Source of the DNA: an uncultured Halieaceae bacterium
GTDB lineage: Bacteria > Pseudomonadota > Gammaproteobacteria > Pseudomonadales > Halieaceae
Assembly: GCA_913057135.1 (NCBI GenBank)
Contig: CAJXNM010000012.1
Location: 1-64,000 of the forward strand
DNA: 64,000 bases
Direction: 5' to 3'
The translations under genes were made by a program, and so were the position numbers. Positions within the stretch are counted from its first letter, which is position 1, and each line of letters begins with the position of its first letter. The notes beneath the pieces are model-generated. The model worked only from the letters and a program-made list of their open reading frames with translations. It was not told the origin of the DNA and searched no databases. Shown here in pieces: positions 46,110-54,156 of the stretch.

Positions 46110-49100
46110 TTGCCCAGCTGTTCTACACCCATAGTCGCTACTTCGCCCTCGCCCTTCTGGCCATCATCGCGGTGGGCTACACCTCGTTTAGCTCCCTGGG
46201 GCGGCAGGAAGACCCAACGATCACACCCTTCATCGCGAAGATCCAAACGTTTTTCCCAGGCGCAAGCCCTGCCCGGGTTGAGGCCCTGGTCACAAAACCG
46301 CTGGAGGATGCTATTCGCGAGGTTCCGGAGGTTGATGAAATTCGATCGACATCGACCAACGGTGTATCGGTGATCTCGATCGAGGTGGATTATCGTCTTT
46401 CACAAACCGATATCGCACGGGTTTGGTCCGAGTTACGGGACATTATTGGCCGCGAGGCAGCCAGCTTCCCGCCTGGGGTACAGGCACCTGATCTCGATGA
46501 CGATGTCATTACCGCCTTCGTCAAAATTATTTCACTCAGTCGGCGGGATAGTGAGCAACCTTTGCCATCCATACTCGCAAGGGAGGCGGAACTGTTCGCC
46601 GACGCCGCCCGGCAAGTGCCCCTGACCAAGCGGGTCATGTTATTCGGACTGCCCGATGAAGAGGTGCGCCTAGCCTTGGACCACGCCCGCATGGCCACAC
46701 TGGGTATCAGTGTCGACGAGGTTACCCGGGCCCTAGCCAACGCCGATGTACGCACCCCTGCAGGGAGATTGAGCGGTTCAGGCAGCGCCATTACCGTAGA
46801 GCTCTCTGGAGAATTCCAGTCTCTGGAGACCATTCGCAATGTTCAAGTGCGCGCTCTACCCAATGGCCGGGCATTGCGTATTGAGGACATCGCTCGGGTC
46901 GAGAAAGCAGAGCAACACCCGCTACAACGCTATGCGTTATCCAACGGCAAGCGCTCTGTGCTAATCGCTGTTGAAATGAATTTGGGTTATCAGGTCGATG
47001 CCTACAGCAAGCGCTTTGATGCCTTCCTCGACAGCTACCGACAACAACTCCCGGCCAGCCTACAGCTGGATATTAGCTACGATCAAAGCGGCTACACCGA
47101 AGATCGTCTAGCCAGTGTGGCGCAGAATCTCTTTGTGGGTATTGGATTGGTACTCATCGTACTGTTGGTGACCTTGGGTTGGCGAGCGGCGCTGGTCGTG
47201 GCCGTTATCCTACCCCTGTGCACTTTGCTTTCAATGGTGGCGCTGCTTTATCTCAGTGTGCCCATTCATCAGATGTCCCTCACAGGCTTGGTGGTGGCTC
47301 TGGGCTTACTGGTAGACGGCTCCATTGTGATGGCCGATGAAGTGCGCAAGCGACTACTCGAGGGCCTTAAGCCCCTCGACGCCATGACCGGGGCGGTGTC
47401 GCGCCTTCGGGTGCCACTGATTGCCTCGACCGTGACGACGGTACTGGCCTTTTTACCCATGGCCATCCTCGAGGGACCCGCAGGGGATTTCCTAGGCTCG
47501 ATTGCCATATCGGTCATTGTCATGCTGCTGTCGTCGATGCTGTTGGCACTCACCGTCACACCAGTACTTGCGGCCCGATTGCTGCCAAGCGGCATCGGCG
47601 CCAGCCCGCGCTGGTGGCAAACCGGTGCATCCATGCCAAGGGTCAGCGCCCTGTTCCAGCGAAGTCTCGACTGGTCCTTAAGGAATCCAACGGGATCCAT
47701 TGCGCTAGCGCTGGCCTTACCCATTACCGGTTTTGCTGCCGCGGGGTCACTCACCAATCAATTTTTCCCCGGCACTGACCGGGATCAGTTTTACTTGCAA
47801 GTCACCCTGCCCGCGAATGCCGCCATTGACGACACCCTGAGTCTGGCCCAAGACATAGACCAGCAACTGCGCAAAGAACCTTTGATACGCCGGGTTGACT
47901 GGAGCATTGGCGAGAGCGCGCCGGCCTTTTACTACAACATGCGCTCAAATAAGCAGGGCATACCGGGCTGGGCCGAGGCATTGGTACTGACCACCGATGA
48001 AAACCAAACCGACGACTTGATTCGCCGCTTACAGCAGACACTGGATAAGGATTTTCCCTCGGCGCAAATCATCGTGCGGGGCATCGATCAAGGGCCACCG
48101 GTGGCAGCGCCACTAGAGGTCACCATTACCGGGCCGCAGGTAGCCACCCTGAAACGGCTCGGGGAGCAATTTCGTCAGCAGCTGGAGAACCTCGACAGCG
48201 TTACCCACACCCAGGTCAGTATGACCGCAGGCTCGCCAAAGCTGATATTCGAGCTCGATGAGGAAAAACTGCGCCGTGTTGGGCTTGAGCGGGTGGCAGT
48301 TGCCCATGCGATAGATGCCGCGCTTCGGGGTAGAACCGGAGGGGAGCTACTGGAAGACACAGAACGCCTGCCCGTTCGCGCCCAGCTCGACCCCGGACAG
48401 TGGGCCTACCCCGATGATCTCCGCAATCTTCAAATTCCCATTGCTGGCGCTAACGGCAGTACCACCGCGGTCCCCCTAAGCAGCCTTGGCCGACCGCGGG
48501 TTATACCCGACGACAGTCCCATTACCCGAGAGGAAGGCCAACGGGTTAATCGGGTACAGGGCTTTCTCACCCGCGGCATCCTACCGGAGGAGGCTTTGCA
48601 ACAGCTGCAACGCCGACTCGAGAGCAACCCCATTGCCATGCCCCACGGCTACAGCTATTCCTTTGGCGGAGATTCTGGCGAGCGTGCGCAGGTGGTCAAC
48701 GATCTCATGGCACCTTTGGGTTTAATTTTGTCGGGGCTCGTTGCCACCATCTTGCTCACCTTTAATGCATGGCGATTAACGGCACTGTCCCTACTAGTCT
48801 GTGTGTGCTCCTTTGGTCTGAGCTTTTTGGCCCTTGCGGTGTTCCGCTACCCGGTGGGTATTCAGGCACTGATCGGGGTTATTGGCTCCATCGGTGTGTC
48901 GATTAACGCAGCTATTATTATTCTCACCGCCCTGCAGCAAGACACCGGCGCGGCGCGGGGTGAGCGCCCCGCTATACGGGACGTTGTCATCGACTCTAGC
49001 CGGCACATTGTGTCCACCACGGTCACTACCTTCGGTGGCTTTCTTCCGCTTATTCTCGAGGGCAGCCAGTTTTGGCCACCCTTCGCCATGGCCATTGCGG

Positions 49101-49219
49101 GGGGTGTGCTGCTCTCGACCATCATTTCGTTTTATTTGGTGCCGCCGCTCTATTTGGTCACCCTGCGCCGATCGGCCCGTTCCCATCAGCCCCGGGCCCT
49201 ACCAGAGGCCGCCCTGTGA
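46106..49219 (+). CDS. RND efflux transporter, AcrB/HAE1-like family
   Basis: Inner-membrane proton-driven exporter of 1037 aa, with the twelve-helix RND layout and two large periplasmic loops. Visible landmarks are LGRQEDPTITPFIAKIQTFFPGASPARVEALVTKPLE, the proton-relay helix SLTGLVVALGLLVDGSIVMADEV, and late helices (IGSIGVSINAAIIILTALQQ). It starts at a GTG overlapping the adaptor stop and its own stop overlaps tetR by 4 bp. Its sequence is nearer to the environmental HAE1-like pumps than to E. coli AcrB. The substrate is unknown. Confidence 0.94.
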   Translation: MIAQLFYTHSRYFALALLAIIAVGYTSFSSLGRQEDPTITPFIAKIQTFFPGASPARVEALVTKPLEDAIREVPEVDEIRSTSTNGVSVISIEVDYRLSQTDIARVWSELRDIIGREAASFPPGVQAPDLDDDVITAFVKIISLSRRDSEQPLPSILAREAELFADAARQVPLTKRVMLFGLPDEEVRLALDHARMATLGISVDEVTRALANADVRTPAGRLSGSGSAITVELSGEFQSLETIRNVQVRALPNGRALRIEDIARVEKAEQHPLQRYALSNGKRSVLIAVEMNLGYQVDAYSKRFDAFLDSYRQQLPASLQLDISYDQSGYTEDRLASVAQNLFVGIGLVLIVLLVTLGWRAALVVAVILPLCTLLSMVALLYLSVPIHQMSLTGLVVALGLLVDGSIVMADEVRKRLLEGLKPLDAMTGAVSRLRVPLIASTVTTVLAFLPMAILEGPAGDFLGSIAISVIVMLLSSMLLALTVTPVLAARLLPSGIGASPRWWQTGASMPRVSALFQRSLDWSLRNPTGSIALALALPITGFAAAGSLTNQFFPGTDRDQFYLQVTLPANAAIDDTLSLAQDIDQQLRKEPLIRRVDWSIGESAPAFYYNMRSNKQGIPGWAEALVLTTDENQTDDLIRRLQQTLDKDFPSAQIIVRGIDQGPPVAAPLEVTITGPQVATLKRLGEQFRQQLENLDSVTHTQVSMTAGSPKLIFELDEEKLRRVGLERVAVAHAIDAALRGRTGGELLEDTERLPVRAQLDPGQWAYPDDLRNLQIPIAGANGSTTAVPLSSLGRPRVIPDDSPITREEGQRVNRVQGFLTRGILPEEALQQLQRRLESNPIAMPHGYSYSFGGDSGERAQVVNDLMAPLGLILSGLVATILLTFNAWRLTALSLLVCVCSFGLSFLALAVFRYPVGIQALIGVIGSIGVSINAAIIILTALQQDTGAARGERPAIRDVVIDSSRHIVSTTVTTFGGFLPLILEGSQFWPPFAMAIAGGVLLSTIISFYLVPPLYLVTLRRSARSHQPRALPEAAL

Positions 49220-49830
49220 CGGCCGCGGCCAAGAGCTACCATCACGGTAACTTGCGAGATGCGCTAATTCTTGCGGCCGCTGCGCTCATTGAGCAGCAGG
49301 GCTCCCTGGAGTTCAGCATTACCGATGCCGCGCGATATGCGGGTGTCAGCAGCGCGGCGCCCTATCGTCATTTCAAGGACAAAGAGGATTTGTTGCGCGC
49401 GGTACGTGACTTGGCCTTCATGGGTTTAAACGCGCGCTCACTGGCCACTCAACACGCCCACCGTCACAGCGACAGCATCGACCGGATTATTGCCCTGGGC
49501 CACACCTACCTGGATTACGCGCGAGAAAAACACAGTTTTTTTAGCCTTATGTGGGAGGATCGGGGCGATATGGCCGAGCGCAAGCAGAACGTCGCCTTGA
49601 AACCTTCGGGTTTCGCGGTGCTCGAGACGGCGGTTGCCCAGTACCTAGCCGAATGCCCCCACACATCAATGGAAGTCGTTGATTTAGCGACCCAGTTATG
49701 GGCCACTAGCCACGGTATTGCCACACTAGAAGCCAATCGAATGCTCGACCACTTTGACCCCGCCGCCGGCGCCAGACAGCTGCTGACCTCCAGCATTCGG
49801 GCCTTACTCAACGGGATAAGACTTGGGTGA
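49216..49830 (+). CDS. TetR family transcriptional regulator
   Basis: A 204-aa repressor with an N-terminal helix-turn-helix (ITDAARYAGVSSAAPYRHFKDKEDLLRAV) and a C-terminal ligand domain with the WHG-type pattern (HSFFSLMWEDRGDMAER). The track ORF begins at 49072 inside the pump gene. The GTG at 49216 overlaps the pump stop as GTGA and is the better start. It probably controls its own efflux operon through the palindrome at 44851-44871. The inducer is unknown. Confidence 0.92.
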   Translation: MTAAAKSYHHGNLRDALILAAAALIEQQGSLEFSITDAARYAGVSSAAPYRHFKDKEDLLRAVRDLAFMGLNARSLATQHAHRHSDSIDRIIALGHTYLDYAREKHSFFSLMWEDRGDMAERKQNVALKPSGFAVLETAVAQYLAECPHTSMEVVDLATQLWATSHGIATLEANRMLDHFDPAAGARQLLTSSIRALLNGIRLG

Positions 49831-49851
49831 CTGTGCCGACAGTGGCATACT
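49823..49851 (+). promoter_or_regulatory. putative tRNA-Arg promoter
   Basis: TTGGGT and CATACT are 17 bp apart, followed by the GC-rich discriminator GCGCCCG typical of stable RNA promoters. The -35 overlaps the last codons of tetR. The predicted start point is only a few bases before the tRNA 5' end, so the leader would be very short. Confidence 0.45.
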
Positions 49852-49860
49852 GCGCCCGCT

Positions 49861-49937
49861 CCGCTCGTAGCACAATTGGATAGTGCATCAGCCTTCTAAG
49901 CTGGCGGTTGCAGGTTCGAGTCCTGCCGGGCGGGCCA
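49861..49937 (+). tRNA. tRNA-Arg (UCU)
   Basis: A 77-nt cloverleaf. The acceptor CCGCTCG pairs with CGGGCGG (one U-G), and the D stem is GCAC/GTGC. The anticodon arm TCAGC-CTTCTAA-GCTGG has anticodon TCT, and the T arm is GCAGG-TTCGAGT-CCTGC. The discriminator is G and the CCA is encoded. It reads AGA codons. The 3' end is intact and borders the accessory-looking stretch. Confidence 0.95.
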
Positions 49938-49996
49938 AATGCTCTATAAGTTTTAACGTAGAGAATCCTCCGTTGTATTTCTGAGGCTATCCTTGA

Positions 49997-50809
49997 ATGC
50001 GGTCAGTCATTGCCCATTACCACACCTACAAAAACAGCGGTACGTCGTTCGATACTATTTTGAGCGACAACTATGGTAACAGCCACCTGTCATTTGATGG
50101 CCCGTTCCCGTTCATGACCATCGGCCAGCGAGAACTCCAGAAAGTCATTCACAACCACCCTCATCATGTCGCATTTTCGTCTCATCAGATCCGACTTCCA
50201 GCGCCGGCTGATGCCCAAGTAAGAGTTATACCCGCAGCATTCATTCGCCACCCCTACCTGCGTATCAAGTCCGTATATGAGTTCGCTCAGAAACATAGTA
50301 ATGGGAATGCTGCGGATGAGTGGGCGGCAAATTATGATCTAAATGGCTGGCTACATAAGCATCGCGAAAATCGCCGCATGGTTAATATCAACAACAGCCA
50401 AGTGGAAATTTATGGTGGACGTTATGAGGGTCCCGCTCACATGATCGCCAGCGGCAATGCCGAGCTGGGGTTTTATGCAACAGGTGATGTGGTTCAAGCT
50501 AAACGCAATCTTGCAGCAACACCTTTGCTGGCTAGGACCGAGCACTTTGATGCTGACGTTTCACAGTTTCCAGGCATCCTTGCCCAGTACGATATACCTT
50601 TCAATTTCAGCTCCGGCGTTGCTAGTAACGTCACCGATAGCAATCACAATCTACCCATCGATGAGCGTATCAAAGGGGTGACTGAGTTATTAGACCTCAG
50701 CAACCAACGGTGGTTAGCCGCTGCGAACGCCCATGATATCGAGCTGTATGAATTTGCAGGTGAACTCATAAACTTTCGAGAGAAAAACCCTAGGCTTGCG
50801 TTGCTCTAA
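49997..50809 (+). CDS. sulfotransferase-like protein
   Basis: A 270-aa protein with an N-terminal motif like the 5'-phosphosulfate loop of PAPS-dependent sulfotransferases (HYHTYKNSGTSFD, residues 7-19). A 3'-phosphate motif follows (FIRHPYLRIKSVYEF, residues 82-96). It would move sulfate from PAPS to a carbohydrate or other acceptor, but the acceptor is unknown. There is no signal peptide or membrane helix. Base composition is visibly more AT-rich than the neighbours, and it lies 59 bp after tRNA-Arg, both fitting recent acquisition. GAGG lies about 10 nt before the ATG. Family assignment rests on two motifs only. Confidence 0.7.
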   Translation: MRSVIAHYHTYKNSGTSFDTILSDNYGNSHLSFDGPFPFMTIGQRELQKVIHNHPHHVAFSSHQIRLPAPADAQVRVIPAAFIRHPYLRIKSVYEFAQKHSNGNAADEWAANYDLNGWLHKHRENRRMVNINNSQVEIYGGRYEGPAHMIASGNAELGFYATGDVVQAKRNLAATPLLARTEHFDADVSQFPGILAQYDIPFNFSSGVASNVTDSNHNLPIDERIKGVTELLDLSNQRWLAAANAHDIELYEFAGELINFREKNPRLALL

Positions 50810-50871
50810 AGCCAGTGCTCATCCGTTTTGTAACTGCCAAAGCACGTTGTATCGGTACTGACTCCTCAGTC

Positions 50872-51726
50872 TCAGTCACCGAAAATCGCATTGACGACCT
50901 GCTTGGCAATATCGCTAACCTTCGCGTTTCGCAAGCGATCGCCGATCGCGGCAAGTCGGGGAAGGATATGCGCGGGGAAGATCCTATAGCGCACTGAGTC
51001 GAATAAGGTTAATTCGGTGTCAACCCGCAGTGTATTGTGGGGTTGGGCTATGGTCACTAGACGACGATGCATTTGGTGTTTGGCCAATTCACTGATCGAG
51101 GCGCAACCATAGCGCTCGGCTATCCCCCTCAGGCGATGCTCCATGGACTTTGGGGTGGTCTGATACTGCTCCGCCAGCTCTTTGATGGTCTTGGTTTTAC
51201 AGTAATCCAACAGCAGATCGAGCTCGCTGCGGGTAATGTGATTACCCAAACTGCCCCGAAGGTTATCTCCGTCGATCCAGGCGGTGAGTGCAATTGATCC
51301 ATCGGAGGTCGTGAGCGGATCGACGACATTAATCCACAGAGCGAAAGTCCGATCGGCGGAGCGCCACAACACATTAATGTTTCCACGGTACAGCATTTGG
51401 CTCCGAGTTAAGATATTCACTTCCCGCCCCGTTGAGCCATTCTTAACAGCATCCTTCAGAATATTCTCAAACAAACTCACTTGCTGTGTGGCGTGTATCC
51501 AAGGCACCCAGGGCCAGTTTGGACGAGTAATTAACAGCTCGACCAAATTGGCACCGATTAAATCTTTCACTGTGGTGTCGAGCATGCGCGCCGCCATCGC
51601 GGTGGCACTGAGAATATTCATTGACTCATCAAAAATAATGCCGCCAATCCACTCACCCAGCATTTGCTCTACCGCCACGCCCTGCTGGTTATTGAGATAA
51701 GCCTCGGCCCATTCGTTCTTTACCAC
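50872..51726 (-). CDS. PAS-like sensor with LuxR-type helix-turn-helix
   Basis: A 284-aa regulator. The N-terminal 130 residues resemble a PAS domain (GGIIFDESMNILSATAMAARMLDTTVKDLIGANLVELL). Residues about 163-217 match a LuxR/GerE helix-turn-helix (ITRSELDLLLDYCKTKTIKELAEQYQTTPKSMEHRLRGI). Unusually, about 67 residues follow it, ending RNAKVSDIAKQVVNAIFGD, whereas this HTH type normally closes the protein. There is no receiver or AHL domain. It is divergent from the SLOG-like gene and convergent with the sulfotransferase gene. The ligand and targets are unknown. Confidence 0.75.
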   Translation of the reverse strand: MVKNEWAEAYLNNQQGVAVEQMLGEWIGGIIFDESMNILSATAMAARMLDTTVKDLIGANLVELLITRPNWPWVPWIHATQQVSLFENILKDAVKNGSTGREVNILTRSQMLYRGNINVLWRSADRTFALWINVVDPLTTSDGSIALTAWIDGDNLRGSLGNHITRSELDLLLDYCKTKTIKELAEQYQTTPKSMEHRLRGIAERYGCASISELAKHQMHRRLVTIAQPHNTLRVDTELTLFDSVRYRIFPAHILPRLAAIGDRLRNAKVSDIAKQVVNAIFGD

Positions 51727-51839
51727 CGCTCATACCCTGCGCCTGAAACGATAGCTGGGAGAATAACAGGAAGTGGCGCGGGGATTTTCCCATTCGCTCG
51801 GGCAATGCCCGAAAATCGCGCTTTAACGCCCTGTTCACC

Positions 51840-51869
51840 AAACGTCAAACTCATTAGTGTTTGGCGTTT
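51840..51869. repeat. 30-bp inverted repeat upstream of the SLOG-like gene
   Basis: AAACGTCAAAC and GTTTGGCGTTT form 11-bp arms with one mismatch around an 8-bp centre. The repeat abuts a TATAGA -10-like hexamer (51869-51874) that has no good -35, as at activator-dependent promoters. It is a plausible site for the divergent LuxR-type regulator. A smaller hairpin (TCGGGC-AAT-GCCCGA) lies at 51798-51812. Confidence 0.55.
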
Positions 51870-51915
51870 ATAGATGGGTCTCACCATTTTTCTACCCAAC
51901 CAGTTGGCAGTAGTA

Positions 51916-52314
51916 ATGGCGAAAGCGAACGAATTTCGATTGATTATTGCCTCAAGCGCCAGCTACACCAGCGAATACCCCACGTACCTCAGCATCACCG
52001 ATGTCGAGCAGCGAATTATTGAGCAACAAAAGCGGCTGCGTGTAGATACGCAACTAGCACTGGTGTCGGGCACCCATATGGGTATCGAGCCACAAGCGGC
52101 TCTGCTCGCCGATCGGCTAGCACTGCCCTACTACCGATTTACGCAACCGGCCATACGGCCCATGATTGCCGCCGACTTTGCGTGCAACGAGCGTATGGCT
52201 GCGTTTTCCCACGCGATCGTAGCCCTGTGGGATGGGGAAGACAGCTTAGTGAAACACCTGATGGGAGCGGCCCACTACCACAAACTGCAGATAGTGAACC
52301 TTGAGGGCCAATGA
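51916..52314 (+). CDS. SLOG/DUF2493-like nucleotide-binding protein
   Basis: A 132-aa Rossmann-like protein. It starts FRLIIASSASYTSEYPTYLSITDVE and continues LALVSGTHMGIEPQAALLADRLALPYYRF, with CNERMAAFSHAIVALWDGEDSLVKHLMGAAHYHKLQIVNL at the end. This order follows the DUF2493 (YspA, SLOG superfamily) pattern, but the usual GTA-RGAD loop is altered to SGTHMGIEPQA. SLOG proteins bind nucleotide-derived ligands, and a role here is unknown. The ATG at 51916 is chosen because the family strand starts just after it and the -10 element would lie inside the longer ORF. 51874 is the alternative. Confidence 0.65.
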   Translation: MAKANEFRLIIASSASYTSEYPTYLSITDVEQRIIEQQKRLRVDTQLALVSGTHMGIEPQAALLADRLALPYYRFTQPAIRPMIAADFACNERMAAFSHAIVALWDGEDSLVKHLMGAAHYHKLQIVNLEGQ

Positions 52315-52372
52315 CAGCGCCTTAGCAGTACCGAACCGGCGGCACTAACCCGGCAGCACTGACGAAGCCTTA

Positions 52373-52855
52373 TTAGTGGTGGTGACCACCGGGACCATGG
52401 GCATGGCCGTGACTGAGTTCCTCGGCCGAGGCATCTCGCACATCCTTAACGGTGACATCAAAATGCAGCGTCTGGCCCGCCAGGGCGTGGTTGCCATCGA
52501 CGGTTACGGTGTCGGCGGTGGCTTCGCGAACCGTTACCACCTGCACACCCTGGGGCGTCTGCGCCTGAAACTGCATGCCGGGCTCGATGGTATCGATGCC
52601 TTGAAACATCTGACGTGGTACCTGCTCCACCAAATTGGCGTCGTACTCACCGTAAGCATCGGCAGGTGCAATACTGGCTTCAACCCGGTCGCCGGCTGCC
52701 TTACCCAGCAGAGCTGCTTCCAAGCCCGAAATTAAATTGTTATGTCCGTGGAGATACGACAGTGGCGACTCTGGGGCCGACTGATCGAGGATATCGCCAT
52801 CGTCGTTGCGTAGTACATAGTCGATGCTGACGACTTTATCGGAGGCTATGGTCAT
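52373..52855 (-). CDS. slyD: FKBP-type peptidyl-prolyl isomerase SlyD
   Basis: Cytoplasmic proline isomerase and chaperone. The 160-aa product has the FKBP halves (VVSIDYVLRNDDGDILDQS and EVTVKDVRDAS-like end) around the insert-in-flap domain (AYGEYDANLVEQVPRQMF). The tail is His-rich (HGHAHGPGGHHH) and should bind nickel or zinc, as in E. coli SlyD, though it is shorter and lacks Cys. It is transcribed alone, converging on the SLOG-like gene. Confidence 0.94.
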   Translation of the reverse strand: MTIASDKVVSIDYVLRNDDGDILDQSAPESPLSYLHGHNNLISGLEAALLGKAAGDRVEASIAPADAYGEYDANLVEQVPRQMFQGIDTIEPGMQFQAQTPQGVQVVTVREATADTVTVDGNHALAGQTLHFDVTVKDVRDASAEELSHGHAHGPGGHHH

Positions 52856-52972
52856 AAAATAACTCGCTGTTGGTTTGAATGAGCCGCTAGCCTACGCGTT
52901 TGAGTAGCGCATCTCTACGCAATAGGAACAATTTGATGCAATAGGAACACGTTGCAGACAACAGAGGGGAGA

Positions 52973-53049
52973 TGGGGTGGCTGACGGGGATCGAACCCGC
53001 GACAACAGGAGTCACAATCCTGTGCTCTACCAACTGAGCTACAGCCACC
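52973..53049 (-). tRNA. tRNA-His (GUG)
   Basis: Minus-strand cloverleaf with acceptor GTGGCTG/CAGCCAC, D arm AGCTCAGTTGGTAGAGC and anticodon arm CAGGA-TTGTGAC-TCCTG (anticodon GTG). The T loop is TTCGATC, and the CCA is encoded. The extra G at position -1 and discriminator C typical of tRNA-His are present. It is 6 bp downstream of tRNA-Pro and is probably cut from the same transcript. Confidence 0.96.
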
Positions 53050-53055
53050 ATTGAA

Positions 53056-53132
53056 TGGTCGGGGAGGAGGGATTCGAACCCCCGACATCCTGCTCCCAAA
53101 GCAGGCGCGCTACCAGACTGCGCTACACCCCG
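53056..53132 (-). tRNA. tRNA-Pro (UGG)
   Basis: Minus-strand cloverleaf starting CGGGGTGTAGCGCAG, with anticodon arm CCTGC-TTTGGGA-GCAGG (anticodon TGG), T loop TTCGAAT and encoded CCA. The acceptor CGGGGTG pairs with CTCCCCG at six of seven positions; position 6 is opposed by T (T6-T67 mismatch). It is first in a two-tRNA unit with tRNA-His. Confidence 0.95.
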
Positions 53133-53205
53133 ACGAACTCCCGAAGACCAGAAACAGGCGTGATGGCGCACTGGGTGCACACGAGCCCTTGGCTGGGAGG
53201 CGCGA

Positions 53206-53234
53206 AGTCTACTGATTCATGGCACAGGGGTCAA
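53206..53234 (-). promoter_or_regulatory. promoter of the tRNA-Pro/tRNA-His unit
   Basis: On the minus strand TTGACC (53234-53229) and TAGACT (53211-53206) are separated by exactly 17 bp. They are followed by the GC-rich discriminator TCGCGCC, a hallmark of stringently controlled stable RNA promoters. The start point would be near 53199, about 67 nt before tRNA-Pro. Confidence 0.65.
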
Positions 53235-53310
53235 TTGCGCGTAATAGTCTTTCCACAGCTGCCGGTATCTGGAACACTACGCCCAGTAATAAAAAGGATG
53301 TTTCAACACC

Positions 53311-54156
53311 ATGAGCGCGCTAATTCTCGACGGCAAACACGTTGCACAACTCACCGAAACCGAACTCAGCCAGCGTGTCGCTGCTCTTAAGGAGCGCTCA
53401 GGCGGTCGCACACCGGTGCTGGCCACACTGCTGGTAGGCGACGATCCAGCATCTGCCACCTACGTCAAAATGAAAGGCAACGCCTGCCGCCGCATTGGCA
53501 TGGAATCGCTCGCCATTGAACTACCTGGCACATTGCGCACCAATGACTTACTGCGCGAGATTGAGCAGCTCAATGGGAACCCCGATGTGCACGGCATTCT
53601 GTTGCAGCACCCAGTGCCCTCCCAAATTGATGAGCGCGCCTGCTTTGACATGATTGCCCTTGAAAAGGACGTCGATGGCGTCACCTGCCTGGGGTTTGGT
53701 CGTATGTCTATGGGCGAACCTGCCTATGGTTGCGCTACGCCTCAGGGCATCATGCGACTGCTACAGCACTACGATATTGAACTGTCGGGTATGCATGCGG
53801 TGGTCGTCGGCCGAAGCCCCATACTGGGCAAGCCTATGGCTATGATGATGCTGCAGGCCAATGCCACGGTGACCATCTGCCACTCCAGAACCCAGGATCT
53901 ACGCCGCCATATTGAGCAGGCCGATATCGTGGTTGGCGCCGTTGGTCGACCCGAGTTTATTCGTGCTGACTGGATCAAAGACGGCGCAGTGGTGGTCGAT
54001 GCGGGCTATCACCCAGGGGGGGTTGGTGATATTGAATTAGGGCCGCTCGCCGAGCGAGCCCGAGCCATTACCCCAGTACCGGGTGGCGTGGGACCCATGA
54101 CCATCAATACGCTCATACAGCAAACCGTGCTGTCCGGTGAGAAAGCCTTGGGCTAG
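53311..54156 (+). CDS. folD: bifunctional methylene-tetrahydrofolate dehydrogenase/cyclohydrolase
   Basis: FolD interconverts 5,10-methylene-THF and 10-formyl-THF for one-carbon metabolism in the cytoplasm. The 281-aa product has the catalytic Lys segment ([17 protein letters not shown]), [20 protein letters not shown]-type [15 protein letters not shown], the NADP loop [17 protein letters not shown] and the C-terminal [18 protein letters not shown]. Length is normal. Its stop overlaps the convergent cysS stop by 4 bp. Confidence 0.98.
   Translation: MSALILDGKHVAQLTETELSQRVAALKERSGGRTPVLATLLVGDDPASATYVKMKGNACRRIGMESLAIELPGTLRTNDLLREIEQLNGNPDVHGILLQHPVPSQIDERACFDMIALEKDVDGVTCLGFGRMSMGEPAYGCATPQGIMRLLQHYDIELSGMHAVVVGRSPILGKPMAMMMLQANATVTICHSRTQDLRRHIEQADIVVGAVGRPEFIRADWIKDGAVVVDAGYHPGGVGDIELGPLAERARAITPVPGGVGPMTINTLIQQTVLSGEKALG

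Noticed and set aside
49910-52372. Possible attachment-site duplication of the tRNA-Arg 3' end
   Set aside because: I looked for a second copy of the tRNA T-arm and acceptor sequence up to slyD and found none, so no integrated element boundary is claimed.
52887-53180. 97-aa minus-strand ORF
   Set aside because: It is the translation of tRNA-Pro and tRNA-His; the peptide GVAQSGSAPALGAGCRGFESLLP is typical of tRNA genes read as protein.
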